Below are positions 1 to 7,543 of a DNA stretch of 64,000 bases, one piece after another (the stretch's first letter is position 1; each line of letters opens with the position of its first letter). The translations under genes were made by a program, and so were the position numbers. Source of the stretch: Acrocarpospora catenulata (GTDB lineage Bacteria; Actinomycetota; Actinomycetes; Streptosporangiales; Streptosporangiaceae); the NCBI RefSeq assembly GCF_018476525.1, contig NZ_JAHCST010000005.1, positions 1-64,000 on the forward strand, given 5' to 3'. Below the pieces are notes generated by a model, which searched no databases, was not told the DNA's origin, and saw only the letters and a program-made list of their open reading frames with translations.

Positions 1-81
1 CCACCCGGTTCAGGCTGCCCTCAGCTTCCCCGCCCTGCTGCGACAGTTTGGGGGAGAAGGTCTTTCACCTCCTCGCGAACC

Positions 82-101
82 GGTGCGCCGCACGGCGCAC
101 C
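82..101. repeat. perfect 9-bp inverted repeat with 2-base centre
   Basis: GGTGCGCCG and CGGCGCACC are separated by CA. TTGACT, a possible -35 box, follows directly. It could be an operator or a short hairpin. No gene start lies close by, so its role is open. Confidence 0.4.
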
Positions 102-544
102 TTGACTCATATAAGAACAATTCGGCAGATCGCCCGACCAGCTATCAGGAGACCGGTCAAGTTGCCGGGGTTGCGGTGCCCGGAGTGTTCCCCCGAACGG
201 TCGTAGGCAGGGGTGCACTGCGAGGTCCGGGCGTTGTTTGGTGTCTTAGGGGCGGAGCCCCGGAGCCATGTCCGGTCCGTAGCGTGCGCTCCTGCCCGGC
301 TGGTCGGGCCGCGTAGGGTTCGCCCCGGCTTCCTCGCTCTCCCTCGCCTTCCCTTGCCCTCCTGTCCTTCCCCTTCCGTGTTCGGCAATTGGGTGCTGGG
401 GTGTCGGGGTGCTGGCTGGGCTTTGGTTATGCCGGTTGGTTATGAGTCCGATCCGTTGGAGCCCCCGGTTACGTCTTGAGTAGGTATAGCGCGGTTCTGA
501 GTATCGCTTTGGGTATCGGAGCGGATGTTTCCAGCGTCAAAAAC

Positions 545-629
545 AATGACAGTCAGATGAAGTCAATAATCCTTGTTTCCGCATGTGGACAGGGAACTAT
601 TCCTGACCGTCATTCGTTTCATTGGAAAC
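545..629. promoter_or_regulatory. AT-rich island with nested inverted repeats
   Basis: AATGACAGTCAG (545-556) is repeated in inverted form as CTGACCGTCATT (603-614) with one mismatch. Just after it GTTTC (616-620) pairs with GAAAC (625-629). The surrounding 100 bases are the AT-richest part of the first 3 kb. Position upstream of rep suggests regulator binding sites or an origin element. No protein can be assigned. Confidence 0.4.
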
Positions 630-658
630 AATCCAGCCGACATGAGGAGTGATGCGCT

Positions 659-730
659 GTGGCGTCCCGCTGCCGGTCTGCCTGCGCGGACGCGCGTTCT
701 CGGGTAATGCCGCATAGGCGCGGCTGTTAG
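659..730 (+). CDS. possible 23-residue leader peptide
   Basis: GTG start preceded by AGGAG at 645-649, giving a reasonable spacing of 9 bases, and a stop at 728-730. The peptide is rich in Arg, Cys and Ala and resembles nothing I know. It lies between the inverted-repeat island and rep and could be a leader peptide or chance. Only the ribosome binding site supports it. Confidence 0.18.
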   Translation: MASRCRSACADARSRVMPHRRGC

Positions 731-915
731 CCCTTCCTAGCCCGGCTTATCAGCCGGGATTCATTTTCAGCGGTTTCTGCTGGCGGTTCCTACTCTCACT
801 CACTCTCCCCTGGGTGGTGTCGTGGTCCGGGCGTGCGTGCTGGCGTGCGCGCTCGGGTTTCGGCCGGATTCGCCTGCTGGTCATCAAAGCCTTTTCAGCC
901 ATCAGGAGAGTTGTT

Positions 916-2601
916 GTGCTGCGCGAGTTACCTGGACAGGAAGTCGTGGGCGTGGTCTCGGCCCGCCCGGATGCGTCGGTGGTGTTCATGCCGACCGTGG
1001 TTGATCCGGCGGTTGCCGAACGGCTGGCGGTCGAGCATGGGGTGTGTGTGCGGCCGGTGCCGATGCGTCGTCAGGATGTGGTGACGGGGCGGACGGAGAT
1101 CGTTGACCTGCCGTGCGGGTCGTGGCGGGAGAGCTGGTGTCCGCCGTGCGCCAAGCGGGTGCGGGATCTGCGGCGGGCTCAATGCCGGGAAGGCTGGCAC
1201 CTGGAGGAAGAGCCGGTCTCGGGGGACTTCATGTCTGCTGGGGAGTATCGGCGGTATCTGGGTGAGCTGCGGGTTCAGGCGGTGGGCTGGCGTGATGATG
1301 CGGCGGCGGCCGGTGAGGACACGGCGGATCTGGATGCGGCGATTGCCGAACTGGATGGGGAGATCGCGGCGGCGCAACCTGTGCGGCGGGATGCGGGTGA
1401 TGAGTCGGCCGGTGAGGGGTCGGCTGACGGGTCGGCTGACGGGTCGGCTGACGGGGCTGCGCGTCGGGTTCGGAGCACGCGGCGGCGTCAGGATGTGCCG
1501 GACCTGCCTCGGCGTGAGGTGCGGGACTCCACGCTAGGGCGGACCTTTGAGGGGCGGAACGGGCGGGCGTTCCGGCCGTCGATGTTCCTCACGCTCACGC
1601 TGCCGTCCTACGGCAAGGTGAAGGACGGGGTTCCGGTTGATCCGGAGCGGTACGACTATGCGGCGGCGGCTCGGGATGCGTTGCACTTCTCCAAGCTGGT
1701 GGATCGGTTCGTGCAGAACCTTCGCCGTGTGGCGGGGTTCGATGTCCAGTACTTCGCGGTCGTCGAACCCCAGAAACGCCGTGCGCCACACCTGCACATG
1801 GCGATCCGGGGCACTTTGCCGCGTGCTGAGTTGCGGCGGGTGGTGGCGGCCACTTATCACCAGGTGTGGTGGCCTGCGGTGGATGTGGTGCGGTTCGAGG
1901 GGGAGCGCGTTCCGGTCTGGCGGGACGGGGCGGGGTATGTGGATCCTTCAACGGGTGAGGTGTTGCCCACCTGGGATGAGGCGCTGGACCGGGTGGCGGA
2001 AAGCCCCGGGGCCGAACCGCTGCATGTACTGAGGTTCGGTACTCAGCTCGACATGCAGGGCGTGCTAGGCGGGACCCTGGATGCCGACCAGCGGATCAAG
2101 TACCTGTCCAAGTACCTGTCGAAGTCGCTGGGTGAGGGCTGGGACGCTCCGCCCGGATCGGCGAACGCGGATCATGTGGCGCGGCTGGTGGATGCGGTCC
2201 GGTGGGAACCCTGTTCACCCGAGTGTGCGAACTGGTTGCGGTACGGGGTGCAGCCCAAGAACGGCAAGGCGGGGTTGCGTCCGGGCTGGTGCCGGAAGAA
2301 GGCGCACAAGCCCGACCACTTGGGTTATGGCGGTCGGCGGGTGCTGGTGTCGCGCAAGTGGTCGGGCAAGACCTTGAAGGGGCACAAGGCCGACCGCAGG
2401 GCATGGGCGCTGGCGGCGCTGGGCCTGGATCCGGATCAGGAGGAGCGGGAGCCGGGCCGGTATGTGTGGCGGCGGGTGAGCGCGTCTGATCCGGCGTTGG
2501 AGCCGGTGGCGGTGCGGCTGTTGCGGTTGGTTGCCGAACGCATCCGAAGACGGGCGGAGACCGAACGGCATCAAGCGGCGGCGGTGGAGGGGTCGCCGTG
2601 A
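916..2601 (+). CDS. replication initiator protein, RepSA/pSAM2 type
   Basis: Rolling-circle replication initiator (561 aa) of the family that nicks the origin of actinomycete integrative elements. The HUH metal-binding motif is visible as HLHMAIR (H292, H294). The catalytic tyrosine region follows as YLSKYLSK around residues 396-403, the usual order for this family. Cysteine pairs in the N-terminal part (SWCPPC and a later C) and again near residue 440 may bind zinc. The GTG at 916 is chosen because AGGAG at 904-908 sits 7 bases upstream; an earlier in-frame start has no such site. Codon 5 is the rare leucine codon TTA. A 12-bp unit repeated three times near 1417-1455 gives a Gly-Ser-Ala-Asp repeat in a linker. 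Family assignment is firm; the exact nicking tyrosine is not. Confidence 0.88.
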   Translation: MLRELPGQEVVGVVSARPDASVVFMPTVVDPAVAERLAVEHGVCVRPVPMRRQDVVTGRTEIVDLPCGSWRESWCPPCAKRVRDLRRAQCREGWHLEEEPVSGDFMSAGEYRRYLGELRVQAVGWRDDAAAAGEDTADLDAAIAELDGEIAAAQPVRRDAGDESAGEGSADGSADGSADGAARRVRSTRRRQDVPDLPRREVRDSTLGRTFEGRNGRAFRPSMFLTLTLPSYGKVKDGVPVDPERYDYAAAARDALHFSKLVDRFVQNLRRVAGFDVQYFAVVEPQKRRAPHLHMAIRGTLPRAELRRVVAATYHQVWWPAVDVVRFEGERVPVWRDGAGYVDPSTGEVLPTWDEALDRVAESPGAEPLHVLRFGTQLDMQGVLGGTLDADQRIKYLSKYLSKSLGEGWDAPPGSANADHVARLVDAVRWEPCSPECANWLRYGVQPKNGKAGLRPGWCRKKAHKPDHLGYGGRRVLVSRKWSGKTLKGHKADRRAWALAALGLDPDQEEREPGRYVWRRVSASDPALEPVAVRLLRLVAERIRRRAETERHQAAAVEGSP

Positions 2602-3009
2602 GTGGTCAGAGCGGGAAAGGGCCGTACCGGCGAACTTGGGCTCCGATGCGTGCGCTGGGTACCCCTGCCCGGACGGGCGGCCGGTCGGTGGCAGGGTTGC
2701 GGGTCGGCGCGTGGGTGGAGCGGGTAAGCGTCGCCTTCGACAGAGCGTGCCGAAGGCTCCTCTTCGTTCTGGTCCTTGGGCGGGCGGGCGGGTCCGGGAG
2801 TCCGCAACCGGCGTCACGGTCCGGTTACGGGGGGTTGCAGGGGGGCGTGTGCCAGCGTCGGCGGTCGGGCTGGCGGGGTCACTGTACGCGGTGCCCAGGT
2901 TGGATCCCTTTCGCGGTAATGGCGGTGCCGGTGAATTCGGCAGTTATTCCCGGTGGCCCGTGGCTGGCCCGTAGCTGGCCCGTGGGCGCATTTATGAAAG
3001 GGGGTCAGA
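2602..3009 (+). other. rep-xis interval, possible small ORF
   Basis: A frame open from a GTG at 2598 (overlapping the rep stop) to 3020 would encode about 140 aa rich in Gly, Arg and Ser. It has no recognisable domain, its codon bias is poor, and it runs into the excisionase start. Small unknown genes are common here in pSAM2-like elements, so it cannot be excluded. A more AT-rich stretch from about 2930 to 3010 with GAAAGGGGG at 2996-3004 supplies the xis ribosome binding site. Confidence 0.25.
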
Positions 3010-3204
3010 ATGGCGCGTAGTGAGTTGGACGATGATTTTCTGACGGTGGCTGATTGCTGCCGTATCCTGCGGGTTCCTAGATCCACTTTCTATAGGTGGC
3101 TCGCGATCGGGAAAGGCCCGAAATCGATCAGAATTCCCAACGGGGATAGGCGTATTTCCCGCAAAGAATGGGTAAAATGGTTAGCAGAACAGGAACTCGA
3201 CTAG
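3010..3204 (+). CDS. excisionase / helix-turn-helix DNA-binding protein
   Basis: A 64-residue protein made up almost entirely of a MerR/excisionase-like winged helix: an N-terminal LTVADCCRILRVPRSTFYRW helix-turn-helix, then the RIPNGDRRISRKEW wing and recognition segment. Small proteins like this directly before a tyrosine integrase act as recombination directionality factors that favour excision. AAAGGGGG lies 6 bases upstream of the ATG. The integrase begins 14 bases after its stop. Codon 58 is TTA. Its lower GC than the neighbouring host genes is typical of element-borne control genes. Confidence 0.85.
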   Translation: MARSELDDDFLTVADCCRILRVPRSTFYRWLAIGKGPKSIRIPNGDRRISRKEWVKWLAEQELD

Positions 3205-3218
3205 AAAGGGGACGGCAC

Positions 3219-4691
3219 ATGGGAAACACGCTCGACATTCAGTTCTGGAAGATTCGCAAGCGTGAAGGCCGTAGGAAGCCCTGGGAACTGCGGTGGGTCG
3301 TCAACGAGCGAGAGCACAGCCGGTCATTCCTGACCAAAGCCCTGGCGCAGGGTCATCAGGCCAAACTCACCGCTGCGGCCAGGGTCATCGGGGAAGAGTG
3401 GGACCCTGCGACGGGCGAACCGGTCTCCTGGGGGCGTGCTCAAGCGCTGTGGTTCGATCACGTCGTCGAGCTGGCGGCCCGGGGCTGGGATGAAGCCTCC
3501 GCCAACACGCGGCGGGGCATCGCCCGGGACCTGACCGACATCACGATGTTGATGTTGGAGACCTCTCTCAAGGCGCGGCGTAACCGGCCGTGTGACAAGG
3601 ATCTGAGAGCGGCGCTGATGAACTGGGCGTTCGTTCCCGGCAGGGTCAACCGCGAACCGGTGCCGGACTCGATCACGACGGCGCTGGCCTGGCTGGCGAC
3701 CTACACGCGGCCGGTCTCCTGCCTGGCCGACGACACGGTCTTACGCGCGCTGCTGGACGGCATCGCCCGACTCCAGAACGGCAAGCCTGCCTCTCCGGCC
3801 GTGGTCCGGCATCGGCGGGCCGCCCTGCACCGGGCCTTCGAGCTGGCGGTGTCCAAGAAGCTGGTCCACACCAATCCCCTTCCGGCGATCAAGAGCAAGA
3901 AACGGCAGATCAGTGATGACGAGATCTCCCCCGTGATCATCCCCAGCGGTGACCAGGTGGCGCGGCTGCTGGATGCCTGCCAGTCGCTTAAGGGTCCGCT
4001 GGCCCGTGAGCGGGGTCCGCGTCTGCGGGCCTTCTTCGCGGTCATGTACTACGCGGGGTGCCGTCCGGCCGAAGTGATCGCCCTGCGTGAGGCTGACTGC
4101 CACCTGCCCAAGACCGGATGGGGGCGGCTCACCCTGTGCGGGTCCTCGCCCGACGTCGGTGAGCTGTGGACCGGAACCGGGGAAAGCCACGAACAGCGAG
4201 GGCTCAAGCATCGGGGCCGTAAGGCGGTCCGGATCGTGCCCATCCCTCCGGCGCTCGTGGCGATCCTGCGCGAGCACATCACCACGCACGGCACGGCGGA
4301 TGACGGGCGGCTGTTCTGGGACGGCACCGACCGTGCCCGGATCGACAAGGGCGTCTACGGCCAGATCTGGCGGCAGGCTCGTAAGGCGGCCTTCCCCGCT
4401 GCTGAGCACGCCTCCCAGGTCGCGCGACGCCCGTACGACTTGCGGCACACCAACGCCACCATGCAACTGTCGGCGGGCGTCAACCCGCTGGAAGTCGCCA
4501 AGCGCATGGGGCACACGGTCAAGGTCCTGTTCGCGGTGTACGCGCACTGGATCGAGTCCGATGAGGACGCCGTGAACGCTAAGATTGAGGCGGCCTTTGA
4601 TGCCGCTGCGCTCGGCTCTGTGACCAGCGCAAACGAGCCCGTAAACGACGGGCCACACACGGGCCAAACGCCCCTTCCGGCCGCTGCGTAG
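3219..4691 (+). CDS. tyrosine site-specific integrase
   Basis: Integrase of 490 aa that would recombine element and host attachment sites. Catalytic residues are readable: Arg282 in GCRPAEV, the box II segment YDLRHT with Arg409 and His410, His432 in MGHT and the nucleophile Tyr441 in VYAHW. The first position of box II, usually His, is Tyr406, a variation I recall from other actinomycete element integrases. The start at 3219 is chosen over an earlier frame-open position because GAAAGGGGA precedes it. Codon 175 is TTA. It follows xis as in pSAM2. I looked downstream for the 3' end of a tRNA gene, the usual attachment site, and found none. Confidence 0.92.
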   Translation: MGNTLDIQFWKIRKREGRRKPWELRWVVNEREHSRSFLTKALAQGHQAKLTAAARVIGEEWDPATGEPVSWGRAQALWFDHVVELAARGWDEASANTRRGIARDLTDITMLMLETSLKARRNRPCDKDLRAALMNWAFVPGRVNREPVPDSITTALAWLATYTRPVSCLADDTVLRALLDGIARLQNGKPASPAVVRHRRAALHRAFELAVSKKLVHTNPLPAIKSKKRQISDDEISPVIIPSGDQVARLLDACQSLKGPLARERGPRLRAFFAVMYYAGCRPAEVIALREADCHLPKTGWGRLTLCGSSPDVGELWTGTGESHEQRGLKHRGRKAVRIVPIPPALVAILREHITTHGTADDGRLFWDGTDRARIDKGVYGQIWRQARKAAFPAAEHASQVARRPYDLRHTNATMQLSAGVNPLEVAKRMGHTVKVLFAVYAHWIESDEDAVNAKIEAAFDAAALGSVTSANEPVNDGPHTGQTPLPAAA

Positions 4692-5230
4692 AGACATAGC
4701 CGCAGGTCAGGGCCTATATCCCCCGATGGCTTACCTCCACCACCCACCCTCCTGACCCTCTGGGTCCGGGCCCGGCTCCGCCGGGAGGGTTGCCTGCCGC
4801 TCCGGCATACGAAGGATTGGTTGCCGGGGAACTCCACCCACCCGTTAATGTTCGCGGGGCTCCACTCCGACTTCCGACTCCCGGCTCTGGGCTCTGGCTC
4901 CCGGCTCTGGGCTCTGGCCCCCAGTTCCGCCCCTTCGGCTCCCGGCTCCGCCCCTTCGGCTCCCGGCTCCGCCCCTTCGGCTCCCGGCTCCGCCTCCCGG
5001 GGTCCTCCGCCCCTCCGGCCTCCGCCCCTCCGGCCTCCGCCCCTCCGGCCTCCGCCTTCCGGCCTCCGGATCTGGGCTCTGGCCCTCAGCTCTGGGCTCT
5101 GGCTCCCGGCTCTGGGCTCTGGCTCCCGGCCCCGGGACCTTCGGGTCTCCTTCCGGCCACCCGCTCCCGCCTGCGGCCAGGTCATTCCGCTTGTTTTTGC
5201 CTGGGCTGGACCCGCTAGCCTGGGCGGGTC
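4692..5230. repeat. intergenic interval with tandem GC-rich repeats (4868-5135)
   Basis: No gene is supported. From about 4868 to 5135 the sequence is low-complexity pyrimidine-rich repeat. A 20-bp GGCTCTGG/GGCTCCC-type unit flanks the centre on both sides. A 21-bp unit (CGGCTCCCGGCTCCGCCCC plus TT) recurs three times from 4936. A 15-bp CCGCCCCTCCGGCCT unit recurs three to four times from about 5006. Because 21 and 15 are multiples of three, long open frames appear here, but they have no start signal and read as Arg/Pro/Ser repeats. The right boundary of the integrated element should lie in this interval, but no attachment core could be recognised. Confidence 0.6.
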
Positions 5231-6340
5231 ATGCGAAGCCCGGAAGAGTTTGATCTTGTGCGCGGGGACGGTGCCACGCGGGACGGTCTCCGAGCGTGGG
5301 ATGCCGCCGATGCCTACCTGTTGCGTCACCTGGAGTCGGTCGGTGGGACCGTGGTTGTGGTCGGCGATCGATGGGGGGCGCTTGCGACCGCGTTGGCCGA
5401 GTATCAGCCGGTCCAGATCACTGATTCGTTGCTGAGTCAGCGGGCCACGGAAGCGAATCTGGAGCGGAACGGGGTCGGGGGAGTTCGGCTGCTGTCTAGC
5501 TTGGATCCGCCGCCGGAGCGGGTAGATGTGCTGCTGGTTCGGGTGCCGAAGAGTCTGGCGCTGCTGGAGGATCAGTTGTGCAGGCTGGCTCCGGCTGTGC
5601 ACGCGGGGACCGTCGTGGTCGGGGCCGGGATGGTGACCGAGATTCACACCTCGACGTTGCGGTTGTTTGAGCGGGTGCTTGGGCCGACCAGGACCTCGCT
5701 GGCCGAGCGGAAGGCTCGGCTCATCTTCTGTACGCCTGATCCGGATTTGCCCCGCGAGCCCAGCCCGTGGCCGAAGACGTACACATTGGACGCGGATGCC
5801 GGGCCGGTTTCCGGTCGGGTGGTGTGCGATTACGCCGGGGTGTTCTGTGCTGAGCGGCTGGATATCGGGACTCGGTTCTTTCTGAAGCATCTGCCGGAGT
5901 TGCGTGGGCCGTTGCGGGTGGTGGACCTTGGGTGCGGGAACGGTGTGGTCGGGTTGGCCGCCGCGTTGATCGACCCCGATGCCGAACTGATCTTCGTGGA
6001 CGAGTCGTACCCGGCGGTGGCCTCCGCCCGTGCGACCTTCGAAGCGAATATCACCGGCAAGGCCGAGTTCCACGTCGCTGATGGCATGTCGGAAATGTCG
6101 CCTGAGAGTGTGGATGTGGTGCTCAACAACCCGCCGTTCCACAGCCACCGCGCGACCAGCGACGCCACCGCCTGGCGTATGTTCACCGGCTCCCGCCGCG
6201 CCCTCAGGAAAGGCGGCGAACTCTGGGTGGTCGGCAACCGCCACCTCGGCTACCACGCCAAACTCCGCCGCCTGTTCGGCAACTGCCAGGTCGTCGCGAG
6301 CGACCCCAAGTTCGTCGTGCTCCGCGCCGTCAAACGGTGA
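5231..6340 (+). CDS. 23S rRNA (guanine-N2) methyltransferase, RlmG-like
   Basis: A 369-residue two-domain methyltransferase of the RsmC/RlmG group, which methylates a guanine N2 in ribosomal RNA using S-adenosylmethionine. The N-terminal half is the degenerate, non-catalytic domain. The C-terminal half carries the SAM-binding motif VVDLGCGNGVVG (about residues 231-242) and the signature NPPF (about 300), which is diagnostic for N6-adenine/N2-guanine methylases. Length is close to the family norm. It stands alone, between two repeat regions. Its last three codons and stop form the first unit of the downstream 17-bp tandem array, so the array may have grown out of the gene's 3' end. Confidence 0.85.
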   Translation: MRSPEEFDLVRGDGATRDGLRAWDAADAYLLRHLESVGGTVVVVGDRWGALATALAEYQPVQITDSLLSQRATEANLERNGVGGVRLLSSLDPPPERVDVLLVRVPKSLALLEDQLCRLAPAVHAGTVVVGAGMVTEIHTSTLRLFERVLGPTRTSLAERKARLIFCTPDPDLPREPSPWPKTYTLDADAGPVSGRVVCDYAGVFCAERLDIGTRFFLKHLPELRGPLRVVDLGCGNGVVGLAAALIDPDAELIFVDESYPAVASARATFEANITGKAEFHVADGMSEMSPESVDVVLNNPPFHSHRATSDATAWRMFTGSRRALRKGGELWVVGNRHLGYHAKLRRLFGNCQVVASDPKFVVLRAVKR

Positions 6341-6685
6341 GTGTCGTCGAGAGGCGAACGTCGTCTGACGGTGCGAGCGGTCTGACGGTGCGAGCGGTCT
6401 GACGGTGCGAGCGGTCTGACGGTGCGAGCGGTCTGACGGTGCGAGCGGTCTGACGGTGCGAGCCGTCAAGCGGTGAGTGCCATCGGGAGGTGAGTGCCAC
6501 CGGGAGGTGAGTGCCGTCTGACGGTGAGCGTCGTCAGGCGGTGCGAGCCGTCAAGCGGTGAGTGCCATCGGGAGGTGAGTGCCATCTGACGGTGAGCGTC
6601 GTCAGGCGGTGAGCGTCGTCAGGCGGTGAGCGTCGTCAGGCGGTGAGCGTCGTCTGGTGGTGAGTGCCGTGAGGCGGTGAGCGTC
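6329..6685. repeat. 21-unit tandem array of a 17-bp repeat
   Basis: Exactly 21 consecutive 17-base units with no insertion or deletion. The commonest forms are GTCTGACGGTGCGAGCG (five identical copies from 6363, plus one differing in its last base), GTCAGGCGGTGAGCGTC and ATCGGGAGGTGAGTGCC. The first unit, GTCAAACGGTGAGTGTC at 6329-6345, contains the last three sense codons and stop of the methyltransferase gene. Units are related but not identical, and variant types recur in blocks, which suggests slippage plus block duplication. There are no unique spacers, so it is not a CRISPR array. Function unknown. Confidence 0.95.
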
Positions 6686-7072
6686 CTGTCGGTTCGGTGG
6701 ACCGCCTCGCCTGGTCAGTGGTTGGTATCGGGGTGGGCGTGCACCGAGTGCGCTCACAGCCAACAATGAACGTTTTCGACGTGCCAAGTTCACGGTGTCT
6801 CGCGGATAACCTTGGGAACGCTAAGCTACCGACGCGGCGGAACTCGCGGGACCCTCGTTGAAATAACCATTACACCCCGCATTAGCCAGGTGTTGGGTAA
6901 ATGATTCTCCGGTTCTGCGAATTCGCCCCTCCGGAACCTGAAAGTTGATTTACCGGACCGACATCCGCCCTGCTCAGCGTATTTCCGCGCCCCACCGCCC
7001 TTCGCACGGATGACTTGCGCCCACCTGGCGAGTCGCACACCGAACCTTTGCCGTCCACCAGCGTGTGCCGAG
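6686..7072. other. gene-free interval before the holin operon
   Basis: I see no gene in these bases. GC content drops relative to the flanks between about 6760 and 6960. No RNA gene or strong hairpin was recognised. The interval separates the 17-bp repeat array from the stress-type promoter of the next operon. Confidence 0.5.
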
Positions 7073-7096
7073 GTTTCTCGCGGAAAGCGCGGGTAG
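7073..7096 (+). promoter_or_regulatory. candidate SigB-type promoter
   Basis: GTTT at 7073-7076, a 14-base spacer and GGGTAG at 7091-7096 fit the SigB-family consensus of actinomycetes (GNNT, 14-16 bases, GGGTA). The GTG start of the next gene is 28 bases downstream with GAAGGAGGGA between, which fits a short leader. Holin-X/DUF3618 envelope proteins are plausible stress-regulon members. The assignment rests on the motif alone. Confidence 0.4.
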
Positions 7097-7123
7097 GCGA
7101 AACGGTAGGACGAAGGAGGGAAC

Positions 7124-7543
7124 GTGTCAGGCAACCTGAAGGAATCTCTCTCGATGCCGGAACTGGTCCAGCAGGTCTCCGACCAGGTATCCCGGCTCGT
7201 CAAGAACGAAGTGCGTCTCGCCAAGACCGAACTCACCCACAAGGGCCAGCACGCGAAAAAGGGCGCCGCCATGTTCGGTGGAGCCGGTCTGATGGCCTTC
7301 TTCGGGGCGGCCACCCTGATCGCCTGCGTGGTGCTCGCGATCGCCTTGGTGCTGCCCGCCTGGGCGGCCGCGCTCATCGTCGGCGTGGCGCTGCTGGTGC
7401 TGGCCGGGCTGCTCGCCGCGGTCGGCAGGTTCCACGTCACCCAGACCGGTCCGCCCACGCCCGCGGCCACGATGCGGAGCATCCGGGCCGACATCGACGC
7501 CGTGAAGGCCGGCGTCGCGCAGGGGAGGAACCACCATGACTGA
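7124..7543 (+). CDS. phage holin family membrane protein (holin-X/DUF1469 type)
   Basis: A 139-residue protein with an amphipathic N-terminal helix (MPELVQQVSDQVSRLVKNEV) followed by a hairpin of two transmembrane segments at about residues 48-75 and 80-105. This is the pattern of actinobacterial holin-superfamily proteins, which are housekeeping or stress envelope proteins rather than phage lysis proteins. GTG start with AAGGAGGGA upstream. Its stop overlaps the next gene by 8 bases, so the two are probably translated together. Confidence 0.8.
   Translation: MSGNLKESLSMPELVQQVSDQVSRLVKNEVRLAKTELTHKGQHAKKGAAMFGGAGLMAFFGAATLIACVVLAIALVLPAWAAALIVGVALLVLAGLLAAVGRFHVTQTGPPTPAATMRSIRADIDAVKAGVAQGRNHHD

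Larger units (their letters stand above)
1..915. other. control region left of the element's rep gene
   Basis: I see no convincing protein gene in the first 915 bases. Short open frames exist on both strands but lack a ribosome binding site or actinomycete codon bias. The region is GC-rich to about 480, then noticeably AT-richer from about 490 to 650, with several inverted repeats (listed separately). In pSAM2-type elements the equivalent position holds the rep promoter and regulator binding sites, so this is probably the control region and perhaps part of the replication origin. That role is inference. Confidence 0.4.

Noticed and set aside
1-220. Minus-strand small gene with an AGGAGG site near 65-80
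   Set aside because: The GTG that follows is too close to the purine run and the frame stops after about 15 codons; the longer frame lacks a start signal.
2598-3020. 140-residue gene between rep and xis
   Set aside because: Kept only as a low-confidence interval note: poor codon bias, no domain, overlaps the xis start.
4790-5218. Plus-strand repeat protein of Arg/Pro/Ser heptads
   Set aside because: Open only because the DNA repeat units are multiples of three; all frames are similarly open and no ribosome binding site exists.
4692-5230. tRNA 3' end or attachment core after the integrase
   Set aside because: Searched for T-arm and acceptor patterns; nothing convincing was found.
4355-6469. 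704-codon minus-strand frame with peptide repeats spanning both repeat regions
   Set aside because: The repeats come from the 17-bp and 21-bp DNA repeats; the frame lies antisense to the integrase and methyltransferase genes and has no start signal.
6329-6685. CRISPR array
   Set aside because: The repeats are contiguous with no spacers and no cas genes are present.
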